The position numbers were made by a program, and so were the translations under genes. From assembly GCF_000718255.1 (NCBI RefSeq), contig NZ_JOFJ01000020.1:1-64000 (forward strand): DNA of 64,000 nucleotides, given 5' to 3'. A model generated the notes under the pieces. The model worked only from the letters and a program-made list of their open reading frames with translations. It was not told the origin of the DNA and did no database searches. Of this stretch, positions 1 through 8,646 are shown piece after piece. This DNA comes from Spirillospora albida. GTDB taxonomy: Bacteria > Actinomycetota > Actinomycetes > Streptosporangiales > Streptosporangiaceae. Within the stretch, counting starts at the first letter, position 1, and every line of letters starts with the position of its first letter.

Positions 1-118
1 CCTGGGTGAAATGCCGCCTCTGTCGTGCCAACGACCTTCCCTTCCGGTTCTCCCCAACCCTAGTTGGGGACCTGTCCGGAAGATCCGGGGCGCCTCAGTT
101 GAGCCTAGTGGGCTTCTC

Positions 119-490
119 TCAATGCCGCCGGACCGTCTTGTCGGTCATCTTGGCGTAGTGGGCGGTCATCCTGTGCGACTGGTGATCCAGCAGGACGCGG
201 ACGACCTCTTGCGGGACGTCCCGCTTGATGAGGCGGCAGGCGAAGGAGGTGTGCCGCGACTGGTGGGGGTCAGCTTCTATCTGGCCGCCGTGCTCGTCCT
301 TGACCTCGCAGCTGTCCAGCCAGCGGTTCAGCCGTGGCACGGAAGCTGTTGGAGTTGCCTGAGATCTCCTCGGTGGCGTTGAAGTGCGGCCGCGGGGAAC
401 AGCAGCGGAATGCCGTCCGGCCAGCGCTGCAGCACCCGGCTCTGCTGCTCGGAGAACTCGTCCTGCAGTTCCTCGTCAATGGGACGGCTT
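119..490 (-). pseudogene. Decayed tyrosine recombinase (integrase), C-terminal part
   Basis: This is the broken C-terminal half of a tyrosine-type site-specific recombinase. Read leftwards from about 490, one frame gives EQQSRVLQRWPDGIPLLFP, then the frame shifts near 395 and again near 340-350. The last frame carries the catalytic region: HQSRHTSFACRLI (the R of the HxxR box), VRVLLDHQS (the second His region) and TAHYAKM, with the candidate nucleophile Tyr. It stops at TGA just after RRH, where integrases of this type usually continue RRHWE, so a Trp codon has probably become a stop. The N-terminal DNA-binding part was not found. The gene cannot be functional as read; it marks a former integration event next to the four-gene block that starts at 1334. 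Confidence 0.72.
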
Positions 491-492
491 GG

Positions 493-1075
493 TTATGAAG
501 TAGTGCAGGTAAGGGGCGCATTGGCCGGCGTCCAGGGAGGTAGTTGAACCCGGCTGGCCGGGTCGGGCCAGGTTGCCGGGCGACTCGATCTGGCCATGAC
601 GCACTCGACCAGACGGCGGCTGATCTTCTTAGGGACCGGGCGGGTGTCGCCGGGGAAGAAGGTCGCGGTGCCAGGAATTGTGTCGCCCCAGCCGTGGCGT
701 CGGATGGCCGCAGGAAGGTGTTGAAGCTGGCCAATTTGCCACATATGCTCGGCCATCGAATAGCCCACCAGCCGCCGAGGGCCTATGCCGATCACGGTGG
801 CCAGGAACATCCACCGGCCTGCGGCCGTTCGCCGACCGGGTCATCGACGCCCTCCCCTCGACGGTGTATGCCGGAGCGGCACGGCGCCGGGCCAGTCCTG
901 CACGGGACACGTCGCAACTGAGAGGTCGAGGCGTCGGTGTCGCGGTCCGGCACCATGGACGGCTGGAGCAGCACAAGGATCGCGGACTGGATGCGTTTCG
1001 CCTTGATCTCGTTCCATACCATCTGCGGCTCTTTGGCCAGGTTGACGAGATTATGGATTCCGCCTGAGAAGTCAT
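493..1075 (-). pseudogene. Degenerate transposase remnant, probably IS3-type
   Basis: On the minus strand, a segment around 700-810 reads FLATVIGIGPRRLVGYSMAEHM, which resembles the start of the integrase-core domain of IS3-family OrfB transposases (usually YLATVID...RRVVGWSMADHM). The protein cannot be followed as one frame: matching pieces sit in different frames and there is no intact DDE domain. No terminal inverted repeats or target duplication were recognised. It abuts the integrase remnant, so the two together look like nested mobile-element decay. The family assignment rests on one short stretch and is tentative. Confidence 0.45.
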
Positions 1076-1333
1076 CGCCTGCGTTGTGGCGGCATGGCGT
1101 GGCCGGATCGGACCAGGGGACGCCCGGTGGAGGTCGGGGATGCAGGTGGGTGCGGGACCGAATTGGGGTGTTAAGTCGGGTATCTCTCATCATGTTGTGG
1201 TGAAGGGGGCGCGGGGCGGGCTTCGGCTCTTTACCCTGGGCGAGTAGTGGCATCTACCCCCGACGAGCCCGATGACGAACGACCGCCCCGGGCGTTCCCG
1301 CCCCCCACCTGAGACACCCAGGGGTCTTGCGAC
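1076..1333. other. Non-coding gap before the four-gene block
   Basis: No convincing gene is seen here. The stretch leads from the transposase remnant to the GTG start at 1334. It should hold the promoter of the 1334-8616 block, but I see no clear -35/-10 pair. Confidence 0.4.
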
Positions 1334-3337
1334 GTGACGGACATGCCGAGCGGGTCCGCGATGGCGCGGCTCACCCAGGCCGACCGCGTGCACGTGGGCT
1401 GGCGGTACGCGCAGGTGCATCCGGATCCCGGGCCGCCGCCCGAGCCGCCCGCGCGGCCCGAGCGCGTCCATGCGCCGGCGGCGCGTCCCCTGGGCGACCA
1501 GTTCGCCGGGCGGCCGCTGCGGACGGCGGCGGGCGGGACGGTCGGCTTCGTCGTGCTGTTCCTCGTCTGCGGGATCGCCGGGGTCATCCCGTGGGCGTTC
1601 GCCGGGATCGCGCTGCTCGCCTGCGTGGTCGTCCTCGCGATCACGGTGGGGAACCTGTGGCGGGACGAGCGGGGCGTCCGGGAGAGGCTCGCGCGGGAGC
1701 GGGACGAGGCCGAGCGGGCGCGGGCCGCCGAGGAGCGGGGGCGCGTCGCGGCCGAGAAGGCGTACCGGGAGGCGCGGGCCGAGTGGGAGCGGTGCCGTCG
1801 CCTGTACGAGAGCCAGCGCGAGTGGTATCCCGTGGCCGTGCCGCCGGGCGTCGACCGGGTCGACGTGGTCGGCGGGACCCTCTCCGGCTGGTCGGCGGCC
1901 GTCACGACGATGGGCGCGGCGCGGCTGGCCGTTGGGGCCAGGCTCACCGTCATCGACCTGTCGGAGGGGGCCGTCGCGCACGACCTGCTGCGGCTCGCCG
2001 CCGACCGGGGCGACGATCCGCTCGTGTGGGTGCTGCCCGCCGACCTCCCGAGGCTGGACGTGACGCGGGGGCTGCGGGCCGAGGCGCTCGCCGACGTCCT
2101 GTCGCTCGTGGTCGGCGCGGGCGAGGAGGAGGGCGGCACCCGGGACCTGTCGTTCGACAACTCCATCCTGGAGCGGCTCATCGAGGTCCTCGGGGAGGAC
2201 GTCACGATCCCGCGCATCACGGCGGCGCTGCGGGTCCTCGCGCAGGTGGGCGACCCCCGGGACGACCTCCGGAAGGGGCTGCTCACGGATGAGCAACTGG
2301 AGCGCGTCACGACGCTGTTCGGACGGGACGCCACCGACCGGATCGTGGTGCGGCGGGCCTGGGCGCTGGAGGCGCAGCTCAGGAAGCTGGAAAAGCTCGC
2401 GACCGAGCCTGTGCGGCTGCCGCCGTCCCGGCTGCATGTCGTGTCGATGGATCGGCGGGCCGGGGTGCTGACCAATCGCATTCTCGGCACGTACGTCACC
2501 ACCGCGTTGACGCACCGGATCCGGGAGGCGCCTCCCGGCGGACGCTGGGACCACACGCTGTTCCTCTGCGGTGCCGAGAAGCTGCGCGGGGACGTCCTGG
2601 ATCGGCTCATCGACGCGTGCGAGGCCACCGGCACCGGGCTGGTCTTGATGTACCGGTCCATTCCGCGGCATGTGCGGGAGCGGCTCGGGCGGCGGGGGCA
2701 CGCGGCCGTCGGGTTCATGCGGCTCGGCAACCCCGAGGACGCGCGGGTCGCCGCCGAGCACATCGGGGCCGGCCAGCCGCTGCTGGTCGCCGAGATCACC
2801 GACGCGGCGGGGGAGACGCTGTTCGACGTCGCGGGGGAGAGCTACGCCAGCACCGTCGCGTACGCGCGGCCGCGCGGGGACGGGCTCACCGATCCGGTGT
2901 GGTCGCCGCTGCCCGCGCCCGCCGCCGACGACTCCGTCCTGGTCGAGGGCATCAGCTCCGCGACCGCCTGGGGCCGGACGGTCGCCGCCGGGAACGCGGA
3001 GAAGCAGCGGTTCCGCGAACTGCTCATCGAACCCCCGCAGCTGCAGGAACTGCCGCCGACCGCCATGGTCTTCACCCATTCCGGCACCGCCGGGCGCCGG
3101 ACGCTCCTCGTCGACGCCAACCCGGGCATCATCACGCTGCCCACCGCCCACTCGATGGAGTTCGAGGAGCAGGTGCCCGAGGACGAGGCGCCGGACGAAC
3201 CCGAACCGATCGAACCCGCGCCGGAGGAGCCCGTGCCGGAGGTGCCGCGGGCCCGGCACGCCCTGCCGCGCGGTACGCGGCCCACCCGGATCGTCCGCAA
3301 GGCGAGCGGGCGCCACAAGGCCGATCCGCCGTCCTGA
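1334..3337 (+). CDS. Membrane-anchored coiled-coil protein with degenerate P-loop (pseudo-ATPase partner)
   Basis: Function unknown. The 667-residue protein has a Pro-rich N terminus, two hydrophobic segments at about 70-107 and a charged coiled coil at about 108-165. A large domain follows with the layout of a HerA/VirD4-type ATPase but without the catalytic residues. At 180-187, where a P-loop would lie, the sequence is GGTLSGWS, lacking the GKS/T. At 409-417, where a Walker B strand would lie, it is LFLCGAEKL, lacking the acidic pair, followed by a helix and LVLMYRS, similar to post-Walker B strands. The tail is acidic and Pro-rich, then basic. It is followed after 48 bp by an intact ATPase gene on the same strand. 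I infer an inactive structural or regulatory subunit that tethers the ATPase to the membrane. GTG 1334 is the longest sensible start; ATG 1343 is possible. Confidence 0.6.
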   Translation: MTDMPSGSAMARLTQADRVHVGWRYAQVHPDPGPPPEPPARPERVHAPAARPLGDQFAGRPLRTAAGGTVGFVVLFLVCGIAGVIPWAFAGIALLACVVVLAITVGNLWRDERGVRERLARERDEAERARAAEERGRVAAEKAYREARAEWERCRRLYESQREWYPVAVPPGVDRVDVVGGTLSGWSAAVTTMGAARLAVGARLTVIDLSEGAVAHDLLRLAADRGDDPLVWVLPADLPRLDVTRGLRAEALADVLSLVVGAGEEEGGTRDLSFDNSILERLIEVLGEDVTIPRITAALRVLAQVGDPRDDLRKGLLTDEQLERVTTLFGRDATDRIVVRRAWALEAQLRKLEKLATEPVRLPPSRLHVVSMDRRAGVLTNRILGTYVTTALTHRIREAPPGGRWDHTLFLCGAEKLRGDVLDRLIDACEATGTGLVLMYRSIPRHVRERLGRRGHAAVGFMRLGNPEDARVAAEHIGAGQPLLVAEITDAAGETLFDVAGESYASTVAYARPRGDGLTDPVWSPLPAPAADDSVLVEGISSATAWGRTVAAGNAEKQRFRELLIEPPQLQELPPTAMVFTHSGTAGRRTLLVDANPGIITLPTAHSMEFEEQVPEDEAPDEPEPIEPAPEEPVPEVPRARHALPRGTRPTRIVRKASGRHKADPPS

Positions 3338-3385
3338 TGCGGCCCCCGGTGGCGCCGGAACGTCCGGCGGGGACAGGATGCAAAG

Positions 3386-6364
3386 GTGACAACGCCCCCC
3401 TATCCGCGGTTTCCCGCCATGCGTGAGCCCGTCCCGGACGGGCCGGGCCTGCCCGGTCCCTGGTACCGGATCCTGGCGATCCCGGCGCCGCAGCGGGAGT
3501 CGTCCGCCGAGAGCGACTTCGTCAGCGTGCTGCCCGCCGCGCTGTCGGCGGCGCGGCTGCGGCGGCCGTTCGTCGTCGGCTGGCTGTCCGGCGGGAGCGG
3601 GGCGCCGCTGGAGCTGATCACCAACGCGGGTCCGGTCGGCGGGTCAGGCGAGGGGCTGCTGTTCCCGAGCGGCGCGCGGGGCGTCCCGATCACGGACGCG
3701 TGGCTGCGGCGCGCCGAGCGCATGGCGTGGACGCGCTGCCCCGGCCGGCTCGCCCCCCAGTCCGGCGCCATGGACGCGGGGGCCGGGCTGTTCGAGTCGA
3801 CGCTGGTCACGCTGATGGAGCGGCCGTTCGGGTGGTTCGTCGTCGCCGACCCGTGCGATGAGCGGATGATCGACACCGAGATGCGGGAGCTGCACCACGA
3901 GCTGCGGATGCTGCGCCGCGGCGAGGACGAGCAGGCCCGGCTCGCCGTCGCCCGCGCCGACCGGCGGCTCGCGGAGCTGGACGCGTTCCGGGAGGCGGGG
4001 CTCTGGCGGGTCCGGGTCGTCGCGGGCGCCGCCACGCAGGCCGAGCTGAGCGAGATCGCGCCCGTCCTCGTCGGGTCGATGGAGCTCGGCCACCACCCGT
4101 ACCGGCTGCGGTCCGGGCACGGCGGCGGGACGTTCGCCGAGACGCTGCGGCCCGGCGCCGAGCCCGCGTCGCCGCGGCCTATGTCGGAGCAGGAGCAGCG
4201 CTTCCCGTTCACCGCGACGGCGGGCGCGCTCGCCGCGCTGGCGGGCCTGCCGCGCCGCGAGGTGCCCGGCCTGCGCGTCCTGGACGCGGGGTACTTCGAC
4301 GTCACGTCCGAGACCGAGGCCGCGACGAACGAGCCGCAGATCGAGCTCGGCGCGATCCTCGACGGCCAGGACCGGCAGGTCGGCCGGTTCACGGTGCCGC
4401 GCTCCACCATCAACCGGCACGTGTTCGTGACCGGCGCCACGGGCGCGGGCAAGTCGCAGACCGTCCGGCACCTGCTGGAGCAGCTCACGCGGGCGGGCAT
4501 CCCGTGGCTGGCGATCGAGCCGGCGAAGTCGGAGTACGCGGCGATGGCGGGCCGCGTCGCCGACCTCGGCGGGCGCGTCACGGTGGTGAACCCGTCCGAC
4601 CCGGCGTCGGTGCCGCTGTCGGTGAACCCGCTCGCGCCCGAGCCGGGCTATCCCGTCCAGGCGCACATCGACATGGTCCGCGCGCTGTTCCAGGCGGCGT
4701 TCGACGCGCAGGAGCCGTTCCCCCAGATCATGGCGCAGGCCCTCCAGCGCGTCTACGAGAACAACGGGTGGGACGTCGTGACCGGCGCGGGGGTGCCCGG
4801 GTCGCGCATCGACCCGTCCGTCCCGACGCTGGAGCAGCTGCAGAACGCGGCTCTGCAGGTCATCTCGGACGTGGGTTACGGGCGTGAGCTGATGGCGGAC
4901 GTCCAGGGGTTCGTGGACGTCCGGCTCCGCTCCCTCCGCATCGGCTCCGCCGGACGGTTCTTCGAGGGGGGCCACCCCGCCGACATCGGGGGAATGCTCC
5001 GCGACAACCTCGTCCTCGCCATCGAGGACGTCGCGAACGACGAGGACAAGGCGTTCCTCATGGGGACGCTCATCATCCGCATCGTGGAGCACCTCCGGAT
5101 GCGGGAGCGGGGCCGCGACCGCGCCACCGGGTCCGCGCTCCGGCACGTCATCGTCATCGAGGAGGCGCACCGGCTGCTGCGCAACCGCGGCCCCGAGCAC
5201 GGCAGCTCGCACGCCGTCGAGCTGTTCGCCGGGATGCTCGCCGAGATCCGCGCCTACGGCGAGGGCATCATCGTCGCCGAGCAGATCCCGACCAAGCTCG
5301 TCCCGGACGTCATCAAGAACACCGCCCTGAAGGTCGTGCACCGGCTGCCCGCGCACGACGACCGCGCGCAGGTCGGCGCGGCGATGAACCTCGACCACGA
5401 CCAGTCCCGCGAGGTCGTGTCCCTGCGGCCGGGCGTCGCGGCCGTGTTCGCGGACGGCATGGACCGGCCCCTGCGCGTCCGCGTCCCCCTCGGCGAGACC
5501 CGCGAGGCCGAGCGGCCCGGATCGCCCCCGCCGGTGGACGGCCGCCGCTCCGCCGCCTGCGGCTGCGAATGCCGCTCCGGCCGCCCCTGCACCCTCTACG
5601 AGCTGCGCGAGGCCGACCTCATCGCCGGCCACCCCGACTGGGCGTGGCTGCGGATGTGGGCGGAGACCCTCGTCCTCGCGCATGTCGTGAACCGGCCGGT
5701 GCCCGCGGTGCCGCCCGAGCTGGCCCGCACCTGGTCGCGCCTGAAGCCGCGGCTTCGCGAGTGCGCGCTGGCGACCGTCCTGGAGCGGGCCGTGACGCGC
5801 CGCTCCCGTGCCCTCCGGACCGCGTTCCCGCCGTCCGACCTCACCGGGACGGTCGCGAACGTCGCGCAGGGCCTTTTGAGCGGAGGATCCCCGGGGACGC
5901 CGCCGGGCCCCGCCTGGGTCATCCCGCAACTGCGGTGGCTCCACGAGATGGACCGGCTGTTCCCCTACGGCGGCGGCGCCCCGGACAAGCACGCCCCCGC
6001 CCCGGCGCTCGACTACCCGCTCCCCGGCCTGCGCCACCAGCCCGATCCGAGACTGGGTCACCGGCTCCGCGCCCTCCGGCGCCACCCCCTGTCGATGGAG
6101 CTGGAGTCCAACCGGCCCCTGGCGTGCATCGCGCTCTACGGGGAGGACGAGCACGCGTCCTTCTACAGCGACCTCGCGGTCATCGCGATCGGCTTCGAGG
6201 AGGAGGAGCAGATCGACCACGCCGCCCGGACGATGCACGTGGAGGACTGGCTGGAGCCCGTCCTGAGCTGGGACGAGCGCTTCATCGAGCCGTTCGCCGA
6301 CCCGTCCGCCGGGCCCACCTTCCCGACCGCCGAGCAACCGGGCCCTAACAGAACCGGTCGGTAA
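3386..6364 (+). CDS. HerA/VirD4-like ATP-binding protein
   Basis: A 992-residue P-loop ATPase of the HerA/FtsK/VirD4 superfamily (DUF87 type), which form hexameric DNA or protein translocases. It has a family-specific N-terminal domain of about 330 residues with a short charged helix region near 165-205. Walker A is GATGAGKS at 350-357. Walker B is VIVIEEAHR at about 588-596, followed by LAEIRAYGEGIIVAEQIPTK, a conserved stretch of DUF87 proteins. After the core come four closely spaced cysteines (725, 727, 729, 735) that could bind a metal, and then a C-terminal domain of about 250 residues that I do not recognise. No membrane segment is seen. GTG at 3386 is preceded by AGGATG. Its neighbours are a pseudo-ATPase membrane protein upstream and two motif-sharing proteins downstream. 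This context does not look like conjugation, since no relaxase or T4SS genes are present. A defence or conflict role is a hypothesis only. Confidence 0.75.
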   Translation: MTTPPYPRFPAMREPVPDGPGLPGPWYRILAIPAPQRESSAESDFVSVLPAALSAARLRRPFVVGWLSGGSGAPLELITNAGPVGGSGEGLLFPSGARGVPITDAWLRRAERMAWTRCPGRLAPQSGAMDAGAGLFESTLVTLMERPFGWFVVADPCDERMIDTEMRELHHELRMLRRGEDEQARLAVARADRRLAELDAFREAGLWRVRVVAGAATQAELSEIAPVLVGSMELGHHPYRLRSGHGGGTFAETLRPGAEPASPRPMSEQEQRFPFTATAGALAALAGLPRREVPGLRVLDAGYFDVTSETEAATNEPQIELGAILDGQDRQVGRFTVPRSTINRHVFVTGATGAGKSQTVRHLLEQLTRAGIPWLAIEPAKSEYAAMAGRVADLGGRVTVVNPSDPASVPLSVNPLAPEPGYPVQAHIDMVRALFQAAFDAQEPFPQIMAQALQRVYENNGWDVVTGAGVPGSRIDPSVPTLEQLQNAALQVISDVGYGRELMADVQGFVDVRLRSLRIGSAGRFFEGGHPADIGGMLRDNLVLAIEDVANDEDKAFLMGTLIIRIVEHLRMRERGRDRATGSALRHVIVIEEAHRLLRNRGPEHGSSHAVELFAGMLAEIRAYGEGIIVAEQIPTKLVPDVIKNTALKVVHRLPAHDDRAQVGAAMNLDHDQSREVVSLRPGVAAVFADGMDRPLRVRVPLGETREAERPGSPPPVDGRRSAACGCECRSGRPCTLYELREADLIAGHPDWAWLRMWAETLVLAHVVNRPVPAVPPELARTWSRLKPRLRECALATVLERAVTRRSRALRTAFPPSDLTGTVANVAQGLLSGGSPGTPPGPAWVIPQLRWLHEMDRLFPYGGGAPDKHAPAPALDYPLPGLRHQPDPRLGHRLRALRRHPLSMELESNRPLACIALYGEDEHASFYSDLAVIAIGFEEEEQIDHAARTMHVEDWLEPVLSWDERFIEPFADPSAGPTFPTAEQPGPNRTGR

Positions 6365-6446
6365 CCTACGCGCGGGTGGTCGCAGGCGCTAGTTTCTCCC
6401 CCGATCGCGGAACGCTCCGTCCAGCCACCCCCCGGAGGAACCGGCG

Positions 6447-8252
6447 TTGAGCGCGCAGACGAGTAACGCGGGGCAGGACGAGCCCGCCCCCTTCCACCAT
6501 GGGCGCGACGCCGGGCCCCGCACCGGCCCGATGCAGAGCCTCACCCGCTATCTGTGCGCGGCCGTCTACCTCGACAACGGCTTCTGCGACACCGTGCTCA
6601 AGGAGTACGTCTACGGACGCCATCGCGCGATCGTCCCCTCCGATGGGTACGACCTGGAGCCGGTGATCCGGCACGCCCGGCACGCGCGGCTGCTGCGCCT
6701 CGGGCGCGATGCCGCCATCTGCCTGCTGTGGGCCGTGTTCCTGGTCCTCCTGACCTGGCACGCCGTCGCCTACCTCGTCCTCGCCGGCGCCGCCGTCCTC
6801 CTGCGCGCGGTCCTCGCCCAGTATCTGAACCGGCGGCTCGCCATCGCCGGGACGCTGGTGGTCGGCCTGCTGCTCCTGCTGGGGTACCTGACGGGTGATC
6901 CGGAGCAGGCGGACTCCTTCGGAGAACCGGCCTACTCCCTGGGCGAAGAAGCGTCCGCCACGGGCGGCCCCGGGCCCTGGGACGTGCTGTGGCTCCTGCT
7001 GATCCATCTGGCCTTCACCGCCGTGTCCAGCGGGCACGTCGCGGTCGTGTACCGGGTCCTCGCCCGCCGGCTCGCCCCCGGGGCGCACGGCCCCGGCCCG
7101 GCCGCCGGCGGTGAGCGGTTCGCGCGCGCCCTGGCGAGGGTCCGCGCGTCCCAGACCGGCAACGTGACCCTCTACGCCGGCGACAACCCCTTCCTCGGCA
7201 CCGGCCACCCGAAGTCGCCGGGTTCCCGGGTCTGGTCCATCGTCCTGGAACTCGACCGGACCGGCGGCCCCGAACCCGGCCTGGTCCCGCGGCCGGTCGA
7301 CCCGTGGGTCATGCACGAACGCGTCCGGGCCCGGCTGGACGAGATGCGCGACGAGACGGCCGCCACCGCCAAGCCGCCGCTGCCGGAGAACGAGCGGATC
7401 GGCGGGCTCGTCATCCGCTGGCACATCGCCGCCCCCGGCACCTGCGTGCAGCGCACGCGGCCGGTCGGTCCGAGCGACCAGAGCCCCTACAGCGGGCACC
7501 CGCTCATCGACCCCGCCTCGTGGCTGCCCTTCTCGTCCGCGACCGACGCCGCCGTCGAGGCGATCGTGCGGCATCCGCAGGCCGGGATGCGGGCCTTCCA
7601 GCGCGTCACCGTCGCCGGTCCGGGCCAGGCCGTCCGCGGCCGGGACGGCGCCGTCCTCGCCCCCGCCGAGGAGCAGGACACCGTGCTCACGGTCTTCCTC
7701 CACCTCGCCGTCGAGGGGCGCATGCTGTACGGGCAGTTCGCCGCCACCGTGCTGCCGCCGATCCGGCCGGTCTACAAGATCGTGGACGCCATGCCCGGCT
7801 GGCGGTCGTCCACTCTGCTGCCGAACGCGCTGCGCGCCGGGAGCGCGGTCGCCTTCGCCGCGTCCGCGCTCGCGGTGCCGCGGCTGGCCGGAGTCCTCGG
7901 CCAGATCCTCGGCGACTCCTTCTCGTCCGACTTCGGCGCGGACCCCGCCGACGAGCTCGTCCACGACTACGGCGCGACGCTCAGCGTCCGCGAGGCGACG
8001 GCCGACGCGAAGCTGGCCGACTTCTTCCAGGAGTTCGACGTCGACAAGTACGCGCGCCTCATCGAGCGCCGCGTCAACGAGGCCGTGCTCGACTACCTCG
8101 CCCGCGAGTGCGGCGTGGACGTGTCCGCCTACCGCGACCAGGCCGCGATGATCATGAACAACGGCGTGATCATGCACGGCGGGAGCATCAGCGGCCAGGT
8201 CGCCGTGGGCGGCCGGGTCGAGCAGAGGCAGCAACCTCGCATCAACCCGTAG
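6447..8252 (+). CDS. Multi-pass membrane protein with C-terminal SGQ-motif
   Basis: Function unknown. The 601-residue protein starts at TTG, chosen because GGAGGA lies 7 bases upstream. Hydrophobic segments at about 88-127 (two), 131-149 and 170-195 make a membrane domain. A soluble region of about 400 residues follows with no recognised enzyme motif. Near the C end there is a helical stretch (DFFQEFDVDKYARLIERRV) and then, at 578-593, GGSISGQVAVGGRVEQ. The next gene carries the same kind of motif near its N terminus. Shared short Gly/Gln motifs at opposite ends of neighbouring genes are seen in amyloid-type signalling pairs of multicellular bacteria, so homotypic binding between the two products is plausible but unproven. 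The gap to the ATPase gene is 82 bp and to the next gene 10 bp, so co-transcription is likely. Confidence 0.6.
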   Translation: MSAQTSNAGQDEPAPFHHGRDAGPRTGPMQSLTRYLCAAVYLDNGFCDTVLKEYVYGRHRAIVPSDGYDLEPVIRHARHARLLRLGRDAAICLLWAVFLVLLTWHAVAYLVLAGAAVLLRAVLAQYLNRRLAIAGTLVVGLLLLLGYLTGDPEQADSFGEPAYSLGEEASATGGPGPWDVLWLLLIHLAFTAVSSGHVAVVYRVLARRLAPGAHGPGPAAGGERFARALARVRASQTGNVTLYAGDNPFLGTGHPKSPGSRVWSIVLELDRTGGPEPGLVPRPVDPWVMHERVRARLDEMRDETAATAKPPLPENERIGGLVIRWHIAAPGTCVQRTRPVGPSDQSPYSGHPLIDPASWLPFSSATDAAVEAIVRHPQAGMRAFQRVTVAGPGQAVRGRDGAVLAPAEEQDTVLTVFLHLAVEGRMLYGQFAATVLPPIRPVYKIVDAMPGWRSSTLLPNALRAGSAVAFAASALAVPRLAGVLGQILGDSFSSDFGADPADELVHDYGATLSVREATADAKLADFFQEFDVDKYARLIERRVNEAVLDYLARECGVDVSAYRDQAAMIMNNGVIMHGGSISGQVAVGGRVEQRQQPRINP

Positions 8253-8262
8253 GAGCGACGAC

Positions 8263-8616
8263 ATGAACCAGCCCGGCGACCGGGGCATCAGCATCGGCGG
8301 GCACGCCAGTGTGTCCGGCCAGATCGCGACCGGCGACAACGTCACCCAGAACCAGCAGGTCAACGCGGCGTCACCGGCGGCCGTCACCGAGGCGCTCGCC
8401 CTCGTCGGACGGCTTCTCGACGCGCACGCCGCCGAGCTGCCCGAACCGGACCGCGCCCGCCGCGACCTCGCCGACATCCGCGAGGAGGCCGAGAGCGGCG
8501 ACCCCGACCCCGAGCGGACCGAAGGCGCCCTGGAACGGCTCGGCCGCCGTGTGGGCGGCGTCGCGGCGCTCGCCGAGGGCGTCCGGCAGCTCACCGCCGC
8601 CCTCGGCATGGGCTGA
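8263..8616 (+). CDS. Small helical protein with N-terminal SGQ-motif
   Basis: A 117-residue soluble protein of unknown function. Residues 8-29 contain GISIGGHASVSGQIATGD followed by NVTQ, which matches the C-terminal motif of the preceding gene (consensus [IV]-S-G-Q-[IV]-A-x-G-x-x-V-x-Q). The rest is predicted helical and rich in Ala, Glu, Arg and Leu, with a long amphipathic stretch from about 36 to 115 and no enzyme signature. The ATG is preceded by AGGAG, 10 bp after the stop of the 601-residue gene, so translation is probably linked. Similar small proteins with Gly-rich SGQ leaders occur beside signalling ATPases in actinomycetes; this is recollection, not a search result. Confidence 0.6.
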   Translation: MNQPGDRGISIGGHASVSGQIATGDNVTQNQQVNAASPAAVTEALALVGRLLDAHAAELPEPDRARRDLADIREEAESGDPDPERTEGALERLGRRVGGVAALAEGVRQLTAALGMG

Positions 8617-8646
8617 CGGCGGTACGGCCCGGCGGCGCCCGCCGGC

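Noticed and set aside
1190..3316. Very long open frame on the minus strand opposite the first gene of the unknown block
   Set aside because: It is low complexity (Pro/Arg/Gly/Asp-rich), has no domain and mirrors the codon bias of the plus-strand gene; a GC-rich shadow.
3644..6337. 897-codon minus-strand frame opposite the HerA-like gene
   Set aside because: Same shadow effect; the plus-strand frame has Walker A, Walker B and a ribosome site, the minus one has none.
3386..6364. HerA-like gene as a conjugative coupling or transfer protein
   Set aside because: No relaxase, T4SS, Tra or replication genes are nearby, and the nearby integrase is a remnant.
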